Assembly (NCBI GenBank): GCA_024220505.1
Contig: JAKZZE010000014.1
Span: 992,001-1,056,000 of the forward strand
Source of the DNA: Rhizopus arrhizus
Taxonomy: Eukaryota > Mucoromycota > Mucoromycetes > Mucorales > Rhizopodaceae
Reading direction: 5' to 3'
DNA: 64,000 nt
Part shown: piece after piece, positions 1-10,092 of the stretch
Position numbering within the stretch: position 1 is the first letter of the stretch
How the letters are laid out: each line of letters opens with the position of its first letter
Program-made: the position numbers and the translations under genes
The notes under the pieces: model-generated
Databases searched by the model: none
Seen by the model: only the letters and a program-made list of their open reading frames with translations
Told to the model about the DNA's origin: nothing

Positions 1-1012
1 TCACGCAACGAAAGTCCTGTTTTGATTGCTGTTCCTGTTCAGTGGACCAAGTTAGAACATGAACGCATCACACAAATCTTTTTTGAAAACTTTAATGTGC
101 CCGGTGTCTATATTGCACCACAACCTTTGCTGACCTTGTTTGGATGTGGTGCTGTATCAGGTGTTGTGATTGATATTGGAAGTCAAACGACAGGTAAATT
201 CATAGTGTACGCAATGTCCCAAAAAAAACTGAATCTCCTTTTTAGATGTGAACATTGTCGTAGACAGCAACATTCAAACACAATCCAGTTTTATGATTCC
301 CATGGGAGGCAATCAACTCGACAGCTACTTGCTTCAACTTCTCGAAAAGGACACACAACTTGTTGAAGCCTTCAAAAGCCATCAAATGACACTTGACACA
401 GCGTTTGCCAAACATGTACGCGAACTACCTCGTGTCTGTCATGTGGCGTTTGGACACGAATTGAACAAGGACGTTAAACAAGAGCTCACGAAAGTCATGG
501 AGGAGATCCCAACGACCGCCACTGAAGAATTGCTGGATGAAGACAACCCAAAGAGTAAAGAGGAGGAGGACGATGAAGACTATACACCACCCGATTACAT
601 CAATATTGACTATCAAGGACACAGCTTCACCTTGGGGCCTTATCGTCATCAGGTCTTTGATCCACTCTTTGCACCCGACCTGATCGGATCAGACACCTTG
701 TCCTTGCCAGACGCCGTCCGTCTTGCCGTCATGAACTGCGAACCACCCGAGATTCGACCCAAGCTTTGGGAATCCATCGCTCTGACCGGTGGATGCAGCT
801 TGACCTCGGGTCTGACGAAACGCATCAAGACTGAATTCTCTCTCTTTTTGCCCCAGTCGAATAATGCGGGCGATACGCAGCCGCGCACGATTCATTTGTT
901 GCGCATTCCCGAATATTTCACAGTACTCAAGGAAAAAAAGTATCACTTGTATTCTACTTGGTTAGGCGCAGAAATCGTGGCCAAGGTAAAAAGAGGGGAA
1001 AAAAGTGTCTGA
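1..1012 (+). CDS. Actin-related protein, 3' part (5' end outside the window), possibly Arp9-like
   Basis: Two exons are visible, 1-193 and 246-1012, joined over a 52-bp GT-AG intron; the spliced frame runs to TGA at 1010-1012 and gives 318 residues with the N-terminus missing. Actin-fold signatures are present: a phosphate-2-like stretch VVIDIGSQTTDVNIV is restored across the intron, followed by IPMGG and, near the C-terminus, LTGGCSLTSGL, matching the GG of the actin adenosine motif. An acidic, Glu/Asp-rich insertion sits about two-fifths of the way in, which is unlike conventional actin and typical of nuclear Arps. From family knowledge, the degenerate nucleotide site and acidic insert fit the Arp7/Arp9 class of SWI/SNF-RSC remodellers, but the exact paralogue is uncertain. 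The next gene starts 177 bp downstream on the same strand. Confidence 0.75.
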
Positions 1013-1189
1013 TCTTGTACTCATCATGTCTGTTTAGCTCGTGTTTATAGATGCAAAGAATTATATCAGTAAAGTGGATTATAATGAGTTTGGTCCATCT
1101 GTCATTCACACAAAATCTTATTAAAGCTCCGTACATAATTAAACTGTTGGTTGTGTGTTGTGTCTCTTTCTTTTTTTCTTTGCTTCATC

Positions 1190-2235
1190 ATGGCGCGTAT
1201 AAAAAAGCAAGGGTTTTTACTTGTTTTCTTTTTTCTTGTACTTGCTATACTTGTTCCTAACGCAAAAGCCTGGACAGAAAGTAAATTATAACTTTTTTTT
1301 TTCTTCAATTTAAAACTGATGAAATCAATGGGTAGCTGATTTCGAGATCTTTGACATTGTGGATGCTTTAGAAAAAGCAGAAGGAAAAGATGCAAACTTT
1401 TATAGTTGGTTAGGAGTCAAGGTAAGCTATTTTTTGCTAATAAACAAGATACCACTTTTTCAACATCTCGTGTACAATAGCCTTCTGCCAGCCAAACAGA
1501 AATATCAAAAGCTTACCGTAAACTTTCACTGAAATGGCAGTAAGTTTTCTCTTTTCTGTAGACCTTATCCCCCCTCATCTTTTTTTTTTTTTTAGTCCTG
1601 ATAAGAATAAAGGAGATCCCAAGGCCAAAGAACGTTTTGCACGATTGGGTGTGATTGTCAGCATCCTTCGTGACCCGTCCAAACGAGAACGTTACAACTT
1701 TTTCTACAAGAACGGTGTCCCTCGTTGGCGAGGCACAGGCTATCTCTACAGCCGATTCCGTCCAGGATTAGGATCGGTCATTGTTGTGGTCATGGTCATT
1801 GCCAGTGGTATGCAGTATATCGCCGGACAAGTCAATTATTACCAGCAGCGGAACCGAATCGTACGCTTTGTCGAGGACGCGCGTGGTCATCTGGCAGCGA
1901 ATGCACCCAAAGGACGTGCGCCGTCCCTGGGCAAGAGCTTTATTGAGATAGGAGAAAGAGCGATGCGGTGTGAGGTCAAGGGGGATGAGTATTTGATTGT
2001 TTATCCAGACGATCGGGAGCCTGTGCATTGGAATACGGCATGGTTGAAGAAGCCTACGATCCAGGATGTGTTTATGATCCGCGTGCCCAAGCAGTGGATC
2101 GATCGGTTGATCGGCAAAAAGGAACAAGTGCAAGATGTGCAGCAAGAGGCTGAACAAGAAGAAGAGGTGAAGGAAGTGAAGACGAAAAAAAAGATGGTTA
2201 CACGTAGAAGAGGTGCACCTAGAATGAATAAATAA
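1190..2235 (+). CDS. ERJ5: ER membrane DnaJ-type co-chaperone (ERJ5-like)
   Basis: Four exons, 1190-1280, 1336-1421, 1481-1539 and 1596-2235, sum to 876 nt (291 aa) with phase kept at every junction. The N-terminus is a hydrophobic signal or anchor followed by LVPNAKAW. A J-domain follows, with AYRKLSLKWHPDKNKGD; the catalytic HPD is residues 79-81 and its His codon is split by the third intron (CA|T). A membrane segment lies near SVIVVVMVIASGMQYI, and the tail is Lys/Glu-rich and charged. This order (signal, lumenal J-domain, TM, charged tail) is that of Erj5-type J-proteins, which stimulate the ER Hsp70 (BiP/Kar2). The start is the first ATG in frame with the signal peptide. Confidence is high for the class and moderate for orthology. 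Confidence 0.85.
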
Positions 2236-2300
2236 AAAAAAAGTACATGTTTTCAATCAGCATGTTTTTATTAAAAAGAAAAAACAGAAAAGGGAGTGTT

Positions 2301-3104
2301 TTATTTAGTGCTATTTTTGGAGGATCGGCCTAGTTTATGAACCCGTAAATGTCTACGCATGTTACTCTGTACACTAAACTGTCTTCCACAACCTTCTTCT
2401 GAACAAACAAATGGCTTTTCTCCTGTGTGAGAATAAGTATGTATACGTAATGAAGAAGGTCTATTGAATGGCTTTTTACAATAAGGACAAAAGTATTTTC
2501 CTGTTTGCTCATCTCTTTCTATCACCGGTTTGTTATCTTCCAATTTACTTTTAATGTTGAGTGCATCTGATAACAGATGATGACTGTTGGATAAAACAGG
2601 TGCAGGTGGTGGACTGGTTGTACGTGCTCTTTCATTGATAAATGGTAAATCATGGGTTGATTGATAAAAGTCGATGCTCGAGTTGTTGGCAGACACCGTA
2701 CGACGATGGGTTTGATGTCTTTCTCTTGTGGGATTGATTACAGGCGGAGTTGTGTTGTGTAATGGATGGGCCAGTGTGAAATCTGAAAAAGATCTCGTAT
2801 GATTACTACTCGCACCAGGCGACTTTTTACTTGTTTCATGAGTGGATGATAAAGGAGGTAATAAGGTCGTTGTCGTATTACCAACCATCCAACTTGGTAA
2901 AGGATTATTATGAATGGGTATATCATTACTAGAAGGACCAGAAAGAGAAAGTTGCTGAAGTTCAGAAGGTAAGCTACTGATACTATGACTTTGTCTATGA
3001 TGTCTTCTTATTGTATTGTTTGTTACTGGTTCTGTTGTGATATCTTTGTCATCATTTAACAAGAATTGGATTGAAGGTAAACTAGGATTTTTTGTATGAG
3101 GCAT
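2301..3104 (-). CDS. C2H2 zinc-finger transcription factor with two C-terminal fingers
   Basis: Single exon of 267 aa when started at the ATG at 3104-3102. The frame stays open upstream, but that stretch is low-complexity (GT repeats and A-runs) and looks like leader. Most of the protein is Ser/Thr/His/Pro-rich and probably disordered. Two adjacent fingers lie within the last about 65 residues: CPYCKKPFNRPSSLRIH with a following H-x3-H pair, the linker TGEKPF, then C-x4-C-x12-H-x3-H. Two tandem C-terminal fingers joined by a canonical linker imply sequence-specific DNA binding. Targets cannot be read from the sequence. The gene is tail-to-tail with the ERJ5-like gene, with only 65 bp between stop codons. 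Confidence 0.8.
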   Translation of the reverse strand: MPHTKNPSLPSIQFLLNDDKDITTEPVTNNTIRRHHRQSHSISSLPSELQQLSLSGPSSNDIPIHNNPLPSWMVGNTTTTLLPPLSSTHETSKKSPGASSNHTRSFSDFTLAHPLHNTTPPVINPTRERHQTHRRTVSANNSSIDFYQSTHDLPFINERARTTSPPPAPVLSNSHHLLSDALNIKSKLEDNKPVIERDEQTGKYFCPYCKKPFNRPSSLRIHTYSHTGEKPFVCSEEGCGRQFSVQSNMRRHLRVHKLGRSSKNSTK

Positions 3105-3304
3105 TAAAGTAGAAAAAAAAAAAAAGAAAAAAGAAAAGAAAATGAAAGCCGAGAAGAAAAAGAAAAACTGGTTGCGTGTGTGTGTGTGTGTGTGATGGTC
3201 TATTTTAAAAGAATTCGGAGTTTGTAGGGAAAGGTTTTTGAATAATAAAAGTAGCAAAAAGAGACAAAAGACATCAACTTGCACTTGTTTTCTTTACTGA
3301 TAAA

Positions 3305-5177
3305 GTTATAATAAACACTTTGTCCTATTTTTTAATTACTTTTATTTAATTAAAAGAAGAGCAATGGCAAAAAGAATAAAAATTTATTTCATCTGAATTT
3401 GTTTTTTAGTTCCTTTTTTTTTCAACAGAGCAAAACTCAGTGATCTGCACTGTAATCTGTCTATCTTTTTTTATACGCTTTTACTGTGTGTGAGAAATTA
3501 TTGGGATTCATCGCAGGATCTCTGCTTAATAAACAGTGTAACGTTTACTTTTTTATAGAAAATAGTAATGTTTTGTTTTGTTTTTTTTTGTATAGGATTT
3601 CCCAAAAGATGTGTTGATTAAAATTGTGATTGGATGACTGAGATTTCTTCATTTTTACCATATCAAATAAATTCACTGGACTGGCTAGAATGATTAATTT
3701 CGCCCATTCTTGTTTGGCAACTTTACCATTTCATCATCCAAAGAGAGTATTCAATCAAGCAAATTTGTTTTAGTAGCTTCAATTACTCCATCAGACATAA
3801 TTTCGTCTTTATTGAAATGATTTCTGTAGAAAGTGAACAATACAGCATCTTTTGAGATGATGTCAGATATTTTATCTTTGAGAAAAGGTTGATTCTATTC
3901 TAATCAATAAAACTTGTTCAATATATCAATACAATTCTTCTAGATGAAGCTGATTATAAAGAAGACAAGCTATTGAGACTGTCTCAAGTTGATCTCTTTT
4001 TGAATGCATCTATCCTCATAAGAACTGGCATTCTTGACTCATCCTTGGCAATCTTTTGGCGTATCAGATTTATATACTTGTACAATGCGTGACGCTAACT
4101 CACTGTCCTTCTTACAGTTTGAAGTAACACTGTTTGATAAAGTTCAGAAAGGAGGAATAAGATGGCATGAATGATGATTTATATCATCACAGCATCTTTT
4201 CATGTAATTTTTATCCAATATTAACCATATATGAAATGCAGCCATGCTTTTTTTTTTTCAGCGGCTTTGTCTTTAAATATAAATCCTAGGGCAAGAACTC
4301 CCCTTTTTTTTTAATTAAAAACTAAAACCAAGTGTATTTGTATATTAACCAAAAAAAATATATATATAATTGATAGACCAAAATACGTTTACTGGCTTTG
4401 TACGTGCTATAGCAAAATCAAGGAATAAAAAAGAGCAAGAAAGAAAAGGTGAAAAAAAGGGATAGTGATTGAATAAAGAGGGACCTATTTAATTGTATAG
4501 GATACCATTTTGCCAAATGGCCATCGTATTGTAATAGCTTCAAAACGTCAAAGTTCAGCATGCGACTTTTTAGCTTGCTATTTTGTATGGCATCCGGTTG
4601 GTATTGGTCAGATGCATGTAAATATTCTTTCAAGAGCCTCAGTATGACCCCCCTTTTTTTTTAAAAAAAGGCTTGGCCTTGGAAAAGTCAATCATGCTTC
4701 TGGAAGAGGTACACCAATAATGCTAATGTTAATCTATATCTGAGTGTGAACTTTAACCATTACTTCGCATGTCTTCAAAAGTCACTGAAGAGTTTTCGTC
4801 GAATTAGTTTTTGATGAGCTTTCACTGCCATAATGGAAGTTGAGGCAGCCAATGACGATTTAAAAAAGATATCTCAATTTAAAAACGATCCATAAAAACA
4901 AGATTAGAATAAAATCAACCTTTTCCCAAAGATAAAATAGGATTGGCAAATGATTTACTCTAGCTGGCCAATGAACTTGTTTGATTCACTAAAAAAAAAA
5001 ATCTCAGCCAGCCAAGCAGCCAATGTTTTGGGAAATCCTGTAGTGTCAATAAAAGGCAAAAAGAAAACAAATGATTAAAACTTTGTGTGATGTCATGAAT
5101 TTAGAGTAGAAAATAACACAAAAAAGCAACGTAGACCATAAACAAAGAACACCTTTTCTCACACATCTTTTTCACAA
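3305..5177. other. Intergenic, no gene recognised
   Basis: About 1.9 kb of AT-rich DNA with several T-runs (for example near 3411-3422 and 4648-4660). Short open frames occur on the minus strand around 4418-4633, but they are low-complexity and have no recognisable domain. The stretch probably holds the divergent promoters of the zinc-finger gene (left) and the Q/Y-rich protein (right). Confidence 0.5.
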
Positions 5178-5717
5178 ATGAATCATTTTTTTCAAAACTA
5201 TCTTTTACAACACAATCAACAGCAGCAGCAACACAGTGGTAATTTATTAGGTTCAGGACCAATGGACTGGTTATTAAACACAGCAGCCTTTGCTGGAGCA
5301 GATACGTTATTAAATAAAGTGGAAGATGAAGAAGGGAAAAGTCCTCATGTTTGGAGAAATGCAGGCCTTGCAGGTGCTTTAGCTTTAGCCTATCAGTGGT
5401 ATAGAAATCATCATCAACAACAACAACAACAACAGGATCCACAGTACATGTATTATCCAAATAATAACAGTGGATATTATTATTATCCACAATTACCAAC
5501 TAATAATTATTATTATCATCCACAACCACAATATATGATGCCTTATAATATGTATAATCAACCTAATCCATACATGATTCAGCAACCATCTTATATGATG
5601 CCTCCCAATACAGCCATGCCAAACATGGGACCTTATTATGGATCACAACCACAACAGATGATGATGCAGATGATGCCGTATCAACAATATAACACCAGAT
5701 ACCCTTCTATTCTATAA
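5178..5717 (+). CDS. Q/N/Y/M-rich low-complexity protein, function unknown
   Basis: Single-exon frame of 179 aa starting at ATG 5178. Residues about 28-80 form a more ordered block (GPMDWLLNTAAFAGADTLL, then WRNAGLAGALALAYQWYRN) that looks like a short amphipathic or membrane-associating helix pair. The rest consists of Gln tracts and Tyr/Asn/Pro/Met-rich repeats such as NNNSGYYYYPQLPTNN and MMMQMMPYQQ. The composition is that of prion-like or condensate-prone domains and of some fungal wall or membrane-linked proteins. I recognise no catalytic domain. Conservation of the helical block would be the best proof that this is a real gene; the clean ATG, long frame and compositional contrast with its flanks support it. 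Confidence 0.65.
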   Translation: MNHFFQNYLLQHNQQQQQHSGNLLGSGPMDWLLNTAAFAGADTLLNKVEDEEGKSPHVWRNAGLAGALALAYQWYRNHHQQQQQQQDPQYMYYPNNNSGYYYYPQLPTNNYYYHPQPQYMMPYNMYNQPNPYMIQQPSYMMPPNTAMPNMGPYYGSQPQQMMMQMMPYQQYNTRYPSIL

Positions 5718-6112
5718 TCTTCATTTACTTTCTGACAATGAAGAGGAGGTTAATTCAATATTAAATAATAAATTGATTTGGTGTACAATGAAACATGGTG
5801 TGGGATCCATCAATGGACTGCATAAAAAAAATATCAATTATTTTTTAATGCGAAAAAAAAAAAAAAAGAAAAAAAAATTATTTTTATTTTTTGCAAAGAA
5901 CCAATGGCTTCATATGCTTTATTGAGGTTTTGAATAAAAGAGAAAGAAAATACCAAGGGAAGTAGAAAAAAAAAAAATCAAAAAATTTTCAAAAGTGTAA
6001 CCTGTGTTATTTAAAGAAGTGACCTTTTTATAGTTATTTTTAAACTCTTCTTTTTTTCCCTTTGCAGTCTCCTTTTTTCTTCTTTCTTTCTCTTTTTTCT
6101 ATATTTTCCATT

Positions 6113-7223
6113 ATGGATTATTCAGGTGCAAGTGCGATAGAAGGTCAGGCAGTGAATACAACTCAAGCTGCTACATCCAATGTACACGAGCCAATCATCC
6201 TCTTGCTTCATTATTCATCCTTATTTTCATTAGGTTCCTGTCACAACCGTCGTCTCAACCACCACCACCGTACCCACTCAGCCAAGTACAACTGCAGTGA
6301 CCCCATCCGATCCATCTACGACAACCACCGGAGCTTCTGATCCTACGACGACAACGAATGCACCTACAACAACAACAACAACAACGACGAATGATAACAA
6401 TAGTAATTTGCATGATTTTTATAAAAAGACACGCTACTTACTTTCTCAACAGATCCTAGCCCTACCACCAATCCTTCCTCTACTACCCCTAAGCCCAGTA
6501 ACCAAGATACGTCAAGCTCGAGTACTATTGTCACGACCAGTAAAAGTTATGTTCGGACTTTGAGTGAGATCACTTCATCCTCTGCTGTACCTGTGGTCGC
6601 TGTCACATCCTCTGGTAACTCTGTTTATACCTATACATCGACCTCTTATCGTATCTTTTCTACTTCTGTACCCACCATGATCGAGGCCAATCAATTTGCT
6701 TCTCCTTCGACCGTCAGTTCAGGTGCTATCGCAGGCATCGTCGTAGGCTGTGTGGCTTTTGTAGGCATACTTGGTAAATGAGGAATGAAGGATGGTATCA
6801 TACTAACGTATCTGTACAGGTGCCGCTGGCTTTTTCATGTTGCGAAAAAAGAACAAGAAAGGGCTAGATGTGAGCAAAGGCCCAGAACCTCCAACGGCCT
6901 CATACAATCCTTATGCTGATCACAGCCCATCCATGGCATCCAGACCTTTTGTGCCTGCTTATGATCCAAGTAAGCAAGAGTACGGGCATTATAATTATGA
7001 GCCACAACCTGCTTACCATCAGCCATCTGAGCCAATGATGGGTTACGAAGCACAATCAAGCTATCCCGTGAGTTATGATGCACAACACTATCCAGCGTCT
7101 GAGACCTTGGTGAGTTATGAGCAGACCTATGCTCAACCGCCTGAGACCATGATACGAAATGTACCTGATGAAAGGGATTATGAGCATAATCGAATCTCAA
7201 GACATGTTCCTGATGAAAAATAG
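6113..7223 (+). CDS. Ser/Thr-rich single-pass membrane protein (Wsc/Mid2-like architecture)
   Basis: Four exons, 6113-6181, 6234-6402, 6453-6773 and 6820-7223, give 963 nt (320 aa) with consistent phases; the third intron contains a perfect TACTAAC branch site at 6801-6807. The extracellular part is almost entirely Thr/Ser/Pro with long Thr runs, typical of O-mannosylated mucin-like stalks. One transmembrane helix follows (AIAGIVVGCVAFVGILGAAG), stopped by RKKNKKG, and then a Tyr/Pro-rich cytoplasmic tail. The architecture matches fungal wall-stress sensors and related surface proteins. No cysteine-rich WSC head is visible. The first ATG gives no classical signal peptide, so either an upstream exon is missed or the protein inserts by its TM segment. 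The 5' end is the uncertain part. Confidence 0.7.
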
Positions 7224-7304
7224 TGTGTAATGTAGATAGAAGAAAGAATAAAAAAAAAAATACATTAATTTAATAACAGCTTTTCATCACTTTCAACAAT
7301 CAAG

Positions 7305-7329
7305 TTTTTTTTTTTTTTTTTTTTTTTTT
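7305..7329. repeat. Poly(T) run, 25 nt
   Basis: Uninterrupted T-run about 80 bp downstream of the surface-protein stop codon. It is one of many homopolymer tracts in the intergenic DNA; no poly(A)-tailed element was recognised next to it. Confidence 0.9.
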
Positions 7330-7330
7330 C

Positions 7331-8241
7331 ATGCTTGAACTTTTTTTGGTGCCTTAATGATGGACTGAGATCAAAAATGAAACAAGTTTTTGTATTACAG
7401 TCTATTCTTTTCACTCTAGGGAATTGAACAAGATTGTTCAAGAAACCTTTTCTTGACTTCTTTAATATTGTTTAAATGACAGATTCGATCACAACTATCC
7501 GGTTTATAAAGTAACAGATTATTTGATACTGCCTAGAAGCATACAATGCTGCCTTGATATGAGAAGCAGGTAACTGATTACATTTATGAATCGATCTCAC
7601 ATCCACCTTAAATTTGAATGATACACTTGATTGAGATGATCGTGTTGTCTATCAGCAATTACAAATATCAGTGTCAAAAGCTGACATTATACCTTGCTCT
7701 TTGTATTTCAGTCATCCAAAAATTCTACTGGAACCACAAAGTCATTCTTCATCATCTCCCAGCGGCTCAAGGGTTTCAAATTCGATGATTGAATCACTTG
7801 GCAGAGAAGGTTATAAATATCCCTTCAGACGTTTATCAGGAGTTTAAAGCAATCAAGAAATGATGGAAGGTGAATGTCTTCCTTTTTTTGGAGATCTCCA
7901 TTGGCTCAGACTTTGAAATACAGAAAACCAAACATAAATTGTAGTTTATGACACAATTTTCATCAGTGGTCCTATTTTATTGCCACTTCGTTTTTAAAAG
8001 ATCATTCAACATCCTGTTCTCTACAGTTTTCAAAAAAAACAAAAAAAAAAACAAAAAAAAAGAGGTGATTTTATTGTCATTTCTTAAAAGAGCCAACAGA
8101 TCAAGACATGTCATTCAATCAACGTTCTTGCACACTGTTTTCAGGAATAGATGTCGCTTTTAATTGTCGCTTTTTTATATATATTGTATTATAAAATTTG
8201 TACTGTATTTCCGCCATCAATTGCTCATTTTTTGGAAAAGC
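7331..8241. other. Intergenic, no gene recognised
   Basis: AT-rich spacer with multiple stops in all frames; a short frame at 7948-8163 is Lys/Phe low-complexity. Degenerate partial copies of the minisatellite unit that follows (GTCGCTTTT and AATTG words) begin near 8152. Confidence 0.5.
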
Positions 8242-8370
8242 TTGGTCACTTCTTCGAGCCTCAATTGACCGCTTTTTTGAGCCTCAATTGGTCACTTTTT
8301 TGAGTTTCAATTGGTCACTTTTTTGAGTTTCAATTGGTCGCTTTTAAGAACTTTAATTGGTCGCTCAAAA
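8242..8370. repeat. 23-bp minisatellite, five full units plus a partial sixth
   Basis: Units start at 8242, 8265, 8288, 8311 and 8334, each exactly 23 bp, with a truncated unit from 8357. The core of each reads TTGGTCACTTTTTTGAG followed by a short YYTCAA-type end. Units 3 and 4 are identical and the outer ones carry a few substitutions, so expansion was probably central. No coding frame crosses the array. Confidence 0.9.
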
Positions 8371-8514
8371 TATTCACGTTGGGAGTTGCATAAAGGAAAT
8401 CCTTGCCAAGACACCTTTTTTTTTGTACATAATGTCAACTGAAGTTGATGGTAAACTTACAGTTGCTTTTGAGAAAATAGAAAATATAACAATAACTCGA
8501 AAATAGACGAGAAC

Positions 8515-9167
8515 ATGAGTACTCCTGTTCTACCTTTAAAGTGGAAGTCGAATACAGATCTTATAGGTCAACTTCTACTGACTGAACAAGAAATAATAAA
8601 TCTGGTCGTCCGAGCTTTGGTTGGTATGATATATAATAGCTTTCTCGTAAAGCCTATTATATAACACATAGCTTTAAATTATAGGTACGCACGTTCCAAA
8701 AAAACAGCTATGTAGTGCATCAGAATGAATGGCCAGAGGCTAAGGGCTTCTTTAAAGTATACAAGTCTCGGAATGAAAGTGATGAACGTTTTAAACCAAT
8801 AGTTGTAACTATTCAAAGTGAAATCAATCAAGCTTTGATTTTTAAAGTCATGCAATACTGTGTACTTGTTCACGAAAGATTCAATTGTTTACCAATCGTA
8901 TTAATTATTGCCAACAAAGATTGCCTTGGCTCAAAAGAAATTGAACCATATTCAAATTTGATACAGGTCAAATCTGATTTTTGGGCAGAAAAATGTCTGA
9001 TGTTTCTTCCTGATTTGGACATCACACCTCTAAATGATCAATCTATAAATGCTTTTCATGCGTTATGTCAGTTCGTGTCTCTTCCAGACAAGATATTTTC
9101 CTTTACTTCCGTAGAAAATCACACCATTAATTTGCTAAGTGAGGCAATAATAAAAAAAAGAGAATGA
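8515..9167 (+). CDS. Rpn/YhgA-like (PD-(D/E)XK superfamily) protein, degenerate-looking
   Basis: Exon 1 is 8515-8619 and exon 2 is 8685-9167, total 195 aa. Phase is preserved only if the 65-bp intron uses the unusual donor GTTGGT; the better-looking GTATGA four bases on would shift the frame. Exon 2 contains FKPIVVTIQSEIN, which occupies the place of the acidic Glu-x-Gln strand of Rpn-type nucleases, and LPIVLIIANKD, the hydrophobic LPIVL strand typical of that family. The expected Glu of the catalytic strand appears as Thr (VTIQ), so the copy may be inactive. A 24-codon upstream ATG frame lies at about 8432-8506. It is convergent with a homologous gene ending at 9175. Assignment rests on motif resemblance, not on a search. 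Confidence 0.45.
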
Positions 9168-9174
9168 AGTGACT

Positions 9175-9960
9175 TTATTTAAATATTAGTTTTGTTTTTT
9201 TTTTTGCACGTTTAACAGCATGATGATATGAGCTCTTTAACGAGTTTGCTGATGTATAAGAGTTGAATAAACCATTTGCTTTTCCTTTATTGAAAATGTC
9301 TTTCCAATTTTTTGACTTGTTTGGTTTCGACATGGTTTTTATAAATCGAAAATCTTTTGCGGTATATTTCTGCTGTTGTATTTGCAAAGTCTGTTGATCG
9401 AGGTCATATTCACTATCCAACTTTCTTTTCTGGTGTTATATGGTTTCCAAAAGCTCTTTGGCAACGCTTTTGCTCATTTCCAGCATCTGAGCAGGATTTT
9501 CAGCTGGTAATTCGACTATTTTCCGTACTTGGCTTATAGCTTGATCATAAACCTCATGCAGTTCACTGTGATCTTTTTTCTTCATGCTTCTTTGGCATAT
9601 GGAATACAGAAAGTGGACCGTCAAATCTGAAGCAAAAGTGAGTGATTCCAAGCTTTGTGCTTGAGGTGTAGTGAAATAAATGAGTGCTAAAAACGGATCC
9701 ATAGAATCTTGAATATAATCCTGAATTGATATGGCTGAAACGAAGTTTACTGAATTCGCCCAGTGTTCGCATTGAGTCTCTAAAATATATGGAGTGTTTG
9801 CTTTCTTGACAAACTTTTTCTCAAATGTGGTATTGGCGAATTTTCCGACTACAAAGACAAGTACTATAGGCAACACTTCATAACGATCATAGGCATTGAC
9901 GCAATAGTGAGATATTTGGTACTTATAATATAAAAACAGTAAGAAGTCAATAGCTAACAA
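9175..9960 (-). pseudogene. Rpn/YhgA-like protein, 5'-truncated and with an in-frame TAA
   Basis: Minus-strand frame homologous to the preceding convergent gene: both share a YCV..(H/Y)(D/E)R(F/Y) block followed by LPIVL. The frame starts abruptly at about 9960 without an ATG or the N-terminal third seen in the partner, so the 5' end is missing; a LINE fragment begins about 130 bp further on and may be responsible. At 9438-9436 an in-frame TAA interrupts the protein (ELLETI, stop, HQKRKLDSEYD), after which the same frame continues to 9175 with a Lys-rich tail. Function is unknown. The partner locus suggests a lineage-specific PD-(D/E)XK family. Confidence 0.5.
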
Positions 9961-10092
9961 CTACTATTTATTAAGTAAGAAAAAGGAGAGGAACTAATAA
10001 TTAGAATGAACCCTGGGTTATATTGTCTGACTATTAATTATATAGTCTGACGTAGGCTGGACTGAGATCAATCATAAAATAATAAATAAAGA

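Noticed and set aside
1768..2256. Long minus-strand frame (162 codons) opposite the J-protein gene
   Set aside because: It is the antisense shadow of the ERJ5-like last exon; His/Leu/Phe-rich content mirrors Lys/Glu codons and no domain is present.
6062..6112. Upstream extension of the Ser/Thr-rich membrane protein giving a hydrophobic start
   Set aside because: It would need a TTG start; it looks like a signal peptide but is a pyrimidine tract ending near TTTGCAG. An upstream exon spliced at this CAG remains possible but was not found.
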